From Lipingzhangella halophila (GTDB lineage Bacteria > Actinomycetota > Actinomycetes > Streptosporangiales > Streptosporangiaceae), in contig NZ_JACHJT010000002.1 in the NCBI RefSeq assembly GCF_014203805.1, positions 1 through 64,000 of the forward strand: 64,000 bases of DNA, given 5' to 3'. Positions within the stretch are counted from its first letter, which is position 1. Every line of letters begins with the position of its first letter. Of this stretch, positions 7,158 through 13,761 are shown piece by piece. Made by a program: the position numbers and the translations under genes. The notes under the pieces were generated by a model. The model worked only from the letters and a program-made list of their open reading frames with translations, did not search any database and was not told the DNA's origin.

Positions 7158-7246
7158 GCACGACCCTGACCCGGCACCAGCCGCGGGAGCTTCGGGACTA
7201 CGGGATGCGCTACCAGCCGTCCCTGTTCGACGACGAGTTCGCCTAA
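7154..7246 (+). CDS. 30-residue microprotein
   Basis: ATG 7154 overlaps the previous stop (ATGA); stop TAA 7244-7246. The product ends GMRYQPSLFDDEFA. The QPSLFDDEF end looks like a short linear motif (QxxLF-type clamp or partner-binding peptides have this look), but that is only a resemblance. Supported by overlap with its neighbour. Confidence 0.4.
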   Translation: MSTTLTRHQPRELRDYGMRYQPSLFDDEFA

Positions 7247-7260
7247 CACCAACCATTCAC

Positions 7261-7304
7261 GCGGGCGGCGGCCCCTACGTCCGCCAAGACCAGCCGCCGC
7301 CCGC
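7261..7304 (+). promoter_or_regulatory. leader hairpin upstream of traB
   Basis: GCGGGCGGCGGC (7261-7272) pairs perfectly with GCCGCCGCCCGC (7293-7304), 12 bp with a 20-base loop. Then CTGGAGGT and the traB start at 7330. Fits the recurring hairpin-then-ribosome-site design of this element. Confidence 0.55.
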
Positions 7305-7329
7305 TCCCTCACCTGGAGGTGCATCCACC

Positions 7330-9309
7330 ATGCCCAACGCAGAAGCCGAGCGCTACGACCAGGAGCGCGACGATACGAGCGAGGCTGAGGTGATCGCGTT
7401 CCCTGGCGGTCACCGAGCCGCGGGGACGACGGTGACCGAGGTCCCCACCACTGAGACCGCACCGGATGAGGTGGTCCAGGGCGAGATCACCGATGCCCGG
7501 CCGCGTCCCTCGGTGGCGTTGCGTCCGGAGTTCTCCGGGTCCGCCCGTGTGCTGGGGCAGCGGGCCGCGCAGGTGGCCCGGCGTCCGGATCGCCTGGCCG
7601 GCGTTGTGTTGCGCCACGAGCTGGTCTATGGCGGGATCGGCGCCGCCCGCGCCACCGGGGCCGCATGGCGCTGGGTGACCGCCCGCGAGCTGGACCAGCA
7701 GCTCGCCACGAACCCGAAGCTCGTGCTGGACACCCGCAGGGCACGCCGGATGTGGGCGGCCGGTGTGGGCGGGGCCACGGCGGCCGCGGGTGCGGCGTCG
7801 TGGGTGCTGCTCTCCCCGGCCGTGCCGATCCTGGTGCTGCTGCTGGTGCTGGCGGTGACCGGGGCCGACGAGCGCCGCCGGCGCGCCCTGGGAGCCGCCG
7901 AGGCCGGCCACCAGACGCTGGGGGCCAACCCGTCCGGTAAGGAGGTCAAGAAGGCCCTGGTCTCCGCCAAGCTCGCCAAGAGCATTGACGACCTGCGCAT
8001 CGTCGGCCCGGTCACCCGCACCGATGGCGCGTGGGAGGCCAACGTCGAACTGCCGCCGGGCACCACCTTCAAGCACGCCACCAAGCGCCGCGGGGAGCTG
8101 GCCGGCGCCATGGGCGTGGACGAAGTCCAGGTCGCCCTGGACCCGGTGAAGGGCCACCACGGTCGGGTCAAGCTGTGGGTGGCCGACGAGGACCCGATGC
8201 AGGGCGAGCGCATCGTCAACCCGCTCACCCTGACCCGCGACGGACGCGTCGACATCTGGCGCGACAAGCTCTTCGCCGGGCGCGACCCGCGTGGCCGCGA
8301 AGTCGCCTTCTCCATGGTCGAACGGTCCTACCTGATCGGCGGCGAACCCGGCGGCGGCAAGTCCGTGGCCTCCAACAACGTGCTGGGGTTCTTCTTCCTC
8401 GACCCCCGGGTGCAGGTGTACCTGGCCGATGGCAAGTTCGGCTTCGATCTCATGGCGTGGGAACCCCTGGCCGCTGGGGTGCTCACCGACCGCCGCCAGG
8501 ACGCCATGCTCGCCTACCTGGAGCACATCCAGACCGAGATGGACCGCCGCTATGCGCTGCTGCGCAAGCTGGGCGTCCCCAAGATCACCGAACAGATCGC
8601 CAAGAAGCACAACCTGCACCCGATCGTCCTGCACATCGATGAGGTGCAGTACTGGACCGCCGGGGCGGACAAGAAGACCAACGACGCGATCATGATCCTC
8701 ATCGCCGACATCGTCGGCCGGGGACGCGCCGCCGGCATCATCACCGGCGTCATCACCCAGCGCCCGGCCGCCGAGGTCGTGCCCACCCGGCTACGCGACA
8801 TCCTGAGCATCCGGTGGGCGCTGCGCTGCACCACCCCGATGGCATCCGACACCATCCTGGGCTCGGGATGGGCCGGGCGTGGTTACAGCGCCGCGCTGTT
8901 CGAGCCCGACCAGCGCGGCGCTGGATACGTCCTGGCCGAAGGTGGCACGCCTACCCAGACACGGGCGGCGTTCATCGACCCCGAGCGCGGCGAGCTCCAG
9001 CAGCTCGCCGACCGCGCCCACTCCCTGCGTGAAGAGGCCGGGACCCTGCCCAAAACCGCCGACCGGCCCGAGGTGCGGCTGCTCAGCGCGCTACTGGAAG
9101 CCATGGGCGACACCCCCAAGGGTGCCCACACTGCCGACCTGCTGCCCGCCCTGGCCAAGGTCTCCAGCGAGTACGCCGACTGGGACGCAGGCCGGCTGTC
9201 GACCACGCTGCGGCCACTGGGAGTCACCCCGGTCCAGCTCGACATCGACGGCCGCAACCGCAACGGCTACCGCCGCTCAGACATCCAGGCCGCCCTGGAA
9301 CGGGCCTGA
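7330..9309 (+). CDS. traB: TraB/FtsK-type conjugative DNA translocase
   Basis: 659 residues, ATG 7330 after GGAGG. Order: acidic, disordered N-terminus (1-60); a membrane region at about 143-177 (VLLSPAVPILVLLLVLAV); a FtsK/SpoIIIE ATPase domain with Walker A GGEPGGGKS (337-345) and Walker B IVLHIDE (432-438); and a winged-helix-like C-terminus (about 590-655) suited to recognising short DNA repeats. In Streptomyces-type plasmids and integrative elements this hexameric motor moves double-stranded DNA into the recipient without a relaxase, and no relaxase is seen here. Candidate recognition repeats lie just downstream. This is the sole transfer ATPase in the window. Confidence 0.92.
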   Translation: MPNAEAERYDQERDDTSEAEVIAFPGGHRAAGTTVTEVPTTETAPDEVVQGEITDARPRPSVALRPEFSGSARVLGQRAAQVARRPDRLAGVVLRHELVYGGIGAARATGAAWRWVTARELDQQLATNPKLVLDTRRARRMWAAGVGGATAAAGAASWVLLSPAVPILVLLLVLAVTGADERRRRALGAAEAGHQTLGANPSGKEVKKALVSAKLAKSIDDLRIVGPVTRTDGAWEANVELPPGTTFKHATKRRGELAGAMGVDEVQVALDPVKGHHGRVKLWVADEDPMQGERIVNPLTLTRDGRVDIWRDKLFAGRDPRGREVAFSMVERSYLIGGEPGGGKSVASNNVLGFFFLDPRVQVYLADGKFGFDLMAWEPLAAGVLTDRRQDAMLAYLEHIQTEMDRRYALLRKLGVPKITEQIAKKHNLHPIVLHIDEVQYWTAGADKKTNDAIMILIADIVGRGRAAGIITGVITQRPAAEVVPTRLRDILSIRWALRCTTPMASDTILGSGWAGRGYSAALFEPDQRGAGYVLAEGGTPTQTRAAFIDPERGELQQLADRAHSLREEAGTLPKTADRPEVRLLSALLEAMGDTPKGAHTADLLPALAKVSSEYADWDAGRLSTTLRPLGVTPVQLDIDGRNRNGYRRSDIQAALERA

Positions 9310-9336
9310 CACGGCGTCTACGCCGCCCTCTGGCGA

Positions 9337-9421
9337 CCCCCTAGAACTAGACATTTCGGGCCTAGGTTCTAGGGGGTGCGCCTAGCCCTGTAGACCCATC
9401 ATGACCTGCTGATTAGGACCC
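9337..9421. other. inverted repeat and GACCC repeats after traB (terminator or candidate transfer locus)
   Basis: CCCCCTAGAAC (9337-9347) and GTTCTAGGGGG (9366-9376) form an 11-bp inverted repeat 28 bases after the traB stop. GACCC occurs at 9335, 9393 and 9417, the last two within AGACCCAT and GGACCCAT. TraB proteins bind short repeats of the type GACCCGGA at clt loci, so this could be clt; the stem could also be a terminator. Confidence 0.4.
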
Positions 9422-9493
9422 ATAGGCGTCCTAGAGGAGCCCCCAGACACCCCCGCGAGACCGCCCCGGGTGCACCGGGGCGAGGAGGAACGC

Positions 9494-9793
9494 ATGCACC
9501 CCATGCCCGAGATCACCGCGATCCACATCCTGGCCGCCCTGAGCGAGACCGCACCACCCGATGTGGTGATCGCGCTCAGTGACGACGAGCGGGTGCTCGT
9601 CGGCTCAGCCGCGGACATGCGCCACCCCTGGCGCGGCCACTGGCAGGCCACGCTCGTGGCCACCCGGACCGAGATCGCCGCCGCGCTGAGCCCCCAGCAG
9701 CGCCGCGACCTGGACGCCATCGACGCACTGGCCGACACCCTGACCACCCACGCCGCGACCCTGCTGAGCGCACCGGCCGCGGCCGCCGCCTGA
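9494..9793 (+). CDS. hypothetical protein (99 aa)
   Basis: ATG 9494 with GAGGAGGAA upstream. Mostly helical, with a strand-rich centre (DVVIALSDDERVLVGSAAD) and a C-terminal helix (EIAAALSPQQRRDLDAIDAL). I recognise no domain. Followed within four bases by a family-1 repeat and then a family-2 leader, so transcript control between it and the next genes is likely. Confidence 0.6.
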   Translation: MHPMPEITAIHILAALSETAPPDVVIALSDDERVLVGSAADMRHPWRGHWQATLVATRTEIAAALSPQQRRDLDAIDALADTLTTHAATLLSAPAAAAA

Positions 9794-9796
9794 AAT

Positions 9797-9854
9797 CCGG
9801 CCGGTGCCTCTGCCACCCGCACCCGAGGTAGGTGGTGGGGGGACCACCCGGCCC
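9797..9854 (+). repeat. structured intergenic repeat, family 1, copy 5
   Basis: Starts 4 bases after a stop codon. Conserved GCCTCTGCC and GGGGGGACC boxes. Inner stem TGCCACC against GGTGGTG; outer arms CCGGCCGG and CCACCCGG with two mismatches. The most divergent copy and about 5.3 kb from the other four. Confidence 0.7.
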
Positions 9855-9861
9855 GCGAACA

Positions 9862-9914
9862 CCCCGGCGTAGCCGCCACGCACACCGCCGGGGCCTACTC
9901 CCACAAAGGAGCAC
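9862..9914 (+). promoter_or_regulatory. leader hairpin repeat, family 2, copy B
   Basis: Arms CCCCGGCG (9862-9869) and CGCCGGGG (9886-9893) with the conserved loop, then CCTACTCCCACAAAGGAGCAC before the start codon at 9921. Directly follows a family-1 repeat. Confidence 0.75.
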
Positions 9915-9920
9915 ATCCCG

Positions 9921-10097
9921 ATGCCCGACGATCCACGGTTCACGTTCGGACTCATCCACGACGTCTTCCAGACCTTGGAGAAACACGGCTACCAACTCCC
10001 CGAAAGCGACCGCGCCCGCGGAGAAGCCGTGCTGGCCCTGGCCAACCTATGCCGCACCTACGAAGATCACCCGACCCAGTCCGGGGGTGAGGCGTGA
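9921..10097 (+). CDS. hypothetical protein (58 aa)
   Basis: ATG 9921 placed by the AAAGGAG of the family-2 leader (10 bases). Sequence begins MPDDPRFTFGLIHDVFQTLE and has a helical second half ending in an acidic tail. Family not recognised. Its TGA overlaps the GTG of the next gene, so it is coupled to the zinc-binding protein and presumably serves the same replication block. Confidence 0.6.
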   Translation: MPDDPRFTFGLIHDVFQTLEKHGYQLPESDRARGEAVLALANLCRTYEDHPTQSGGEA

Positions 10098-10504
10098 GCC
10101 CCGCACGGTTCCTCGACCCCACCGGCCAGCGCTACGGCATCCCCACCTACCCCTGGGGATGGGCCTTCACCTTCGATGCGGACCTGGCCACCCGAACCCA
10201 GCTTGCCGCGCTCGGGTTGCGCCCCAATGGCCAGGAAGCGGCCGCGCAACTGATGTGGCGCTCCCGCCGGGCCGGCCACAGCGGAGTGCGCACCGCGCTG
10301 CTGTACCGGATCAGCCGGGCCAAGCCCAAGCGGCCAATGACCCCCGGGCGTGAGCGCGCGGTGGCGTTGGCGCTGCGAGCACGGCGCACCTGCCCCACCT
10401 GTGGGCTGGTGTTCAACTACTGCATCCCTACCTCGCTGGGGCAGTGCCCCAACTGCGCCTACGGGCTCACCCCCGAAACCTGGGAACTGGAGGTGGCCGC
10501 GTGA
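10094..10504 (+). CDS. RRQRL-motif-type zinc-binding protein
   Basis: 136 residues, GTG 10094 coupled to the previous stop. The middle (RTQLAALGLRPNGQ, then LLYRISRAKPKRPMTPGRE) follows the pattern of actinobacterial RRQRL-motif proteins, in which the namesake motif here reads RTQLA. The C-terminus has the zinc ribbon CPTCGLVFNYCIPTSLGQ followed by CPNCAYG. The biochemical role of this family is not established; it is regularly encoded beside replication genes of actinomycete plasmids and integrative elements, as here. Confidence 0.75.
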   Translation: MSPARFLDPTGQRYGIPTYPWGWAFTFDADLATRTQLAALGLRPNGQEAAAQLMWRSRRAGHSGVRTALLYRISRAKPKRPMTPGRERAVALALRARRTCPTCGLVFNYCIPTSLGQCPNCAYGLTPETWELEVAA

Positions 10505-10749
10505 GCATGGCCCGCTACCCGTTGCCGGTCAAGGTGCGCCTGGAAGGCTTTCCCGCCGACATTGCCGCGCTCGCCGACGTCCTCAACCAGGTGGAAGCCA
10601 TCACCGTTCTGGACTGCTCCCAGCCGTATGCCAACCGCCGGGGCAACCCGGAGCGGGTCCGTCTCTACATGGAGGTCATCACCCACGCTGCCGGGCCGTC
10701 CACCGGCGGGCCTGGCCCCTCGAACGGGCTCCCACCCACGGGCGCCTAG
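10501..10749 (+). CDS. hypothetical protein (82 aa)
   Basis: GTG 10501 overlaps the previous TGA. Begins MARYPLPVKVRLEGFPADIA; the alternation of strand and helix (VKVRLEG, ALADVLNQVEAITVLDCS, VRLYMEVIT) suggests a small alpha-beta fold similar in layout to other helper proteins of these elements. No catalytic motif; Pro/Gly-rich tail. Function unknown. Confidence 0.55.
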   Translation: MSMARYPLPVKVRLEGFPADIAALADVLNQVEAITVLDCSQPYANRRGNPERVRLYMEVITHAAGPSTGGPGPSNGLPPTGA

Positions 10750-10767
10750 CTCGTGCACGCATGGCGC

Positions 10768-10822
10768 GGCCCCGGCGTAGCCGCCAAGCACACCGCCGGG
10801 GCCTACTCCCACAAAGGAGCAC
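10768..10822 (+). promoter_or_regulatory. leader hairpin repeat, family 2, copy C
   Basis: Arms GGCCCCGGCG (10,768-10,777) and CGCCGGGGCC (10,794-10,803), loop TAGCCGCCAAGCACAC, then ACAAAGGAGCAC. Precedes the primase-polymerase start at 10,830. Confidence 0.75.
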
Positions 10823-10829
10823 TTCCATC

Positions 10830-11765
10830 ATGACACTCGCGGCCGTGCCCGACCCACCCAACAACGCCCTCGACCACGACGCGGGCGTGAGCACCGATGT
10901 GTTGAGCACAGCGTTGACCTTGGCCAGTTCGGGGGTGCCCGTGCTGCCGCTGCGAGCGGGCAAGACCCCGCTCGGGAACTGCCCGACCTGCAAGGAGACC
11001 GCGTGCGGGGGGCGCCCCCACATGAAGAGCGCGGGCACCTGCCAATGTCCCGCACCCTGCCACGGGTGGGCCGCTGCGACCACCAACCCCACCGTGATCA
11101 CCTCCCCCGCCTGGGCTGCGGCGTGGCACCAGGCGGTGGCCGTGGCCTACCACCCCGGCGGGGCTGCCCTGACTGTCGTGGACCTCGACAATACCGACGC
11201 CATCGCCTGGGCGCAGGGCGTCCTGCCTCCAACCCAGACGGTGGCGACCACCCGTGGACAGCACTGGATCTACCGCGGCGCCATGCGTTCAGCCAACGCG
11301 GTCCGGCCCGGTGTGGACATCAAGTCGCGCATGTCCTATGTCCGCTGGCGCGGACACGGCACCGGAACCCCGGTAGACCTGCCGCACACCGTCCGGGAGT
11401 TGGCGGGGGGAGAAGAAGCCACCTCGCTGGGGCGTAGCGCCGGGGTGGTTTCTTTGGACGAGCCCCACCGCACCTGGGACCGGACGGTGGCCACCGGCTG
11501 CCGCCACACCGACCGCTACGTACGCACGGGGCTCGACCGGGGACTGGCCATGGTGCGTGAGCGCACCCACCACGGCGCCGCATCACAGGCATTCGGGGTC
11601 GCCCGGTTCCTCGCAGGCCTGCACGTCCGCTGCCCCGGGCCCTGTGGCCTGGACCGCGTCGGCGCCGAGATCGTCACGGCCGCCGTCTCGGTCGGCGTCC
11701 CCGAGGCATACGCCCGCCGCGCCGTCACCAATGGCCTGCACACCGGAGGGAAGCCCACCGCATGA
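10830..11765 (+). CDS. bifunctional DNA primase/polymerase-type replication protein
   Basis: 311 residues, ATG 10,830 with AAAGGAG in the leader. Matches the primase-polymerase (Prim-Pol) layout: LASSGVPVLPLRAGKTPLG near the N-terminus; a cysteine-rich insert (CPTCKETACGG, CQCPAPCHGW); then the catalytic VVDLDN segment, which supplies the paired acidic residues, and TTRGQHWIYRG with the conserved histidine. The gene ends in an ATGA overlap with the helicase gene, and together they form the replication module found in many actinomycete integrative elements. It probably synthesises primers at the origin after the helicase loads (family knowledge). Confidence 0.85.
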   Translation: MTLAAVPDPPNNALDHDAGVSTDVLSTALTLASSGVPVLPLRAGKTPLGNCPTCKETACGGRPHMKSAGTCQCPAPCHGWAAATTNPTVITSPAWAAAWHQAVAVAYHPGGAALTVVDLDNTDAIAWAQGVLPPTQTVATTRGQHWIYRGAMRSANAVRPGVDIKSRMSYVRWRGHGTGTPVDLPHTVRELAGGEEATSLGRSAGVVSLDEPHRTWDRTVATGCRHTDRYVRTGLDRGLAMVRERTHHGAASQAFGVARFLAGLHVRCPGPCGLDRVGAEIVTAAVSVGVPEAYARRAVTNGLHTGGKPTA

Positions 11766-13192
11766 CCCTCGAATCCGACGAGGTTCCGGCGCCGTCGAAC
11801 CCGATGGCTGTTGCGCGGCACCTCGCCCCCGACTGGAAGGACGAGCACGGGCGCCTGCTGCGCCGCCGCTGGCGGGGATCGTGGATGTACTGGGACCGCA
11901 CCTGCTGGCGCGAGATGGACGAACAGCAGGTCCGCGCAGAGCTGTACTGCAGGCTGGAGCACGCCACCTACACCGGAGTGAACCCTAAGGGCGAACCCGA
12001 AGTGCGCGAGTGGGCGCCGACGCGGACGAAGCTGGCCAACTTGCTCGATGCTCTGGGAGCGCTGATGCTGGTGCCGACCGAAGTTGACCCTCCTGCCTGG
12101 CTCGACACCCCGGACGGCGAGCAGGAGTGGAGCCCGATCGTGGCCTGCCAGAACGGGCTGCTGCGCATCCGGGACCGGGCCCTGCTGCCCCTGGACCCGG
12201 GATTCTTCAACCTTGTCTCCGTGCCCTACAGCTACGACCCGCACGCCAGCGCCCCCACCTGGGAACGCTTCCTGCACCAACTGTGGCCCGAAGACCCGGA
12301 GTCCATCGCCGCGCTGCAGGAGTGGTTCGGCTACGTGCTCTCGGGACGCACGGATCAGCAGAAGATCCTCCTCGCCGTGGGACCTACGCGCTCAGGCAAG
12401 GGCACACTGGCGCGGGTGCTGGCCGATCTGGTGGGCCGCAGCAACATGGCCGGGCCCACTCTCGCCGGACTCGCCACCAACTTCGGGCTCTCAACGCTGG
12501 TCGGCAAGCCCCTCGCGGTCATCTCCGACGCACGCCTGTCGGGAAGGGACAACAGCCAGGTCGTGGAACGGCTGCTGACCATTAGCGGTGAGGACACCAT
12601 CGACATCGACCGCAAGTACCGCCAGCCCTGGACAGGGAAGCTCTCGACCCGACTGATGGTGCTGTCCAACGAGCTGCCCAACTTCGGTGATTCCTCCGGG
12701 GTCATCGCCCGCCGGTTCATCGTGCTCACCATGACCACCTCGTGGCTGGGTAAGGAGGACACCGCCCTCACAGGCAAGCTGGCTGCGGAGATGCCCGGCA
12801 TCCTCAACTGGGCCCTCGATGGTCTGGCGAGACTGGAGCAGACCGGCCGGATAACCCAGCCGGAATCCTCCCGTGAGGCAGTCACCACCATGCAGGACAC
12901 CGCCAGCCCGGTCTCGGCGTTCGTGCGCGAGTGCTGCCAGACCGGGCCCAACTGCCAGGCATCCGTGGACGAGGTGTGGAACGCATGGCGGCAGTGGGCC
13001 GAAGACTCCGGAATCCCGACCGGCACCAAACAAATGCTGGGGCGCAACCTTCAGTCCGTGTTGCCGCAGTTGCGGCGCGGCAAGCCACGCGCCGACGACG
13101 GGCAACGCGTCGTGGTCTACATCGGGATCACGCTCGCAAAAGTGGCCCCACAATCGTCTGGGTCGCGGACCATCGAGGACCACCCTCGATGA
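11762..13192 (+). CDS. P4-type phage/plasmid primase-helicase (replication initiator)
   Basis: 476 residues, ATG 11,762 coupled to the previous gene. D5-type N-terminal region (about 1-190), then a superfamily 3 helicase core: Walker A GPTRSGKGT (207-215), a Walker-B-like strand KPLAVISDAR (about 252-261), and motif C LMVLSNELPNF (about 300-310). The C-terminal 60 residues are predicted to bind DNA. It should unwind the origin during element replication. The last 20 codons run into the iteron-rich repeat (IGITLAKVAPQSSGS, then RTIEDHPR), so the origin overlaps the 3' end of its own initiator gene. Confidence 0.88.
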   Translation: MTLESDEVPAPSNPMAVARHLAPDWKDEHGRLLRRRWRGSWMYWDRTCWREMDEQQVRAELYCRLEHATYTGVNPKGEPEVREWAPTRTKLANLLDALGALMLVPTEVDPPAWLDTPDGEQEWSPIVACQNGLLRIRDRALLPLDPGFFNLVSVPYSYDPHASAPTWERFLHQLWPEDPESIAALQEWFGYVLSGRTDQQKILLAVGPTRSGKGTLARVLADLVGRSNMAGPTLAGLATNFGLSTLVGKPLAVISDARLSGRDNSQVVERLLTISGEDTIDIDRKYRQPWTGKLSTRLMVLSNELPNFGDSSGVIARRFIVLTMTTSWLGKEDTALTGKLAAEMPGILNWALDGLARLEQTGRITQPESSREAVTTMQDTASPVSAFVRECCQTGPNCQASVDEVWNAWRQWAEDSGIPTGTKQMLGRNLQSVLPQLRRGKPRADDGQRVVVYIGITLAKVAPQSSGSRTIEDHPR

Positions 13193-13341
13193 CCAGGCAT
13201 TTTCTCACGGCCAGTCCTAGCCCATCGAGGACCACCCTTGGTCCTCGATGGTCCGCGATGACCCTCACATCACCCTCACAAACCCGCAGGTCACAGACGT
13301 GGTCCTCGATGGTCCGCGACCCACAGCAATGTGACACCAAC
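13128..13341 (+). repeat. putative replication origin with iterons (right copy of inverted pair)
   Basis: Contains repeated TCGCGGACCATCGAGGACCA in both orientations at about 13,161-13,185, 13,223-13,257 and 13,301-13,321, forming palindromic pairs, plus TCACATCACCCTCACA. Position directly at the end of the initiator gene and before xis-int is typical of an origin. The inverted twin is at 658-871. Confidence 0.6.
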
Positions 13342-13426
13342 AACACGCCGCCCGCATCCTCAACCAGAAAGAAGGGAGGACGTGCCCCCTCACCGACCTA
13401 CCTCACCCACCCACCCACACATCAGC

Positions 13427-13483
13427 GTCCCGGCGTAGCCGCCAAGCACACCGCCGGGACCCCAACTCCCGCAAAGGAGCACC
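13427..13483 (+). promoter_or_regulatory. leader hairpin repeat, family 2, copy D
   Basis: Arms GTCCCGGCG (13,427-13,435) and CGCCGGGAC (13,452-13,460): a T-A pair replaces the C-G pair of copies A and C, keeping the stem. Same loop TAGCCGCCAAGCACAC. GCAAAGGAGCACC follows, then the xis start at 13,490. Confidence 0.75.
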
Positions 13484-13489
13484 ATCATC

Positions 13490-13690
13490 ATGACGGTTCA
13501 GGATCTGCCTAAGCGGCTGTTCACCCTCACCGAGGCCGCGCACGTGCTGTCAATGGGACGGACCCGCCTGTTCGCCGAGATCCGCACCGGACGCCTCGCC
13601 ACCGTCGGTACCGGCAAGAACCGGCGCGTGACCGCAGACGCCATCGACGCCTATATCAACCTGCTCAAGACCGAAGTCGACGCCGCCTGA
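13490..13690 (+). CDS. xis: excisionase (helix-turn-helix DNA-binding protein)
   Basis: 66 residues, ATG 13,490 with AAAGGAG upstream. MerR/excisionase-type helix-turn-helix: LFTLTEAAHVLSMGRTRLFA then EIRTGRLATVGTGKNRRVTA with the wing, and the end DAIDAYINLL. Such proteins bend attachment-site DNA and direct the integrase to excision. Located immediately before int, as in pSAM2-type elements, and separated from it by a strong hairpin that may set the relative amounts of the two proteins. Confidence 0.9.
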   Translation: MTVQDLPKRLFTLTEAAHVLSMGRTRLFAEIRTGRLATVGTGKNRRVTADAIDAYINLLKTEVDAA

Positions 13691-13698
13691 CACCTCGC

Positions 13699-13725
13699 AT
13701 GGCCGCTCCCGCTGGGAGCGGCCAT
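13699..13725 (+). terminator. strong hairpin between xis and int
   Basis: ATGGCCGCTCCC (13,699-13,710) and GGGAGCGGCCAT (13,714-13,725) pair perfectly over 12 bp with loop GCT, 8 bases after the xis stop. No T-run follows (CTGACTTTCC), so attenuation or mRNA protection is as likely as termination. Confidence 0.5.
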
Positions 13726-13761
13726 CTGACTTTCCGATCCAGAACAGGAGTACTAGGAAGC

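Noticed and set aside
1-13000. Left attachment site of the tRNA-Thr element
   Set aside because: I looked for a second copy of the tRNA-Thr 3' end (GCCGGAATCGAACCGGC) and saw none; the left boundary is probably outside the window.
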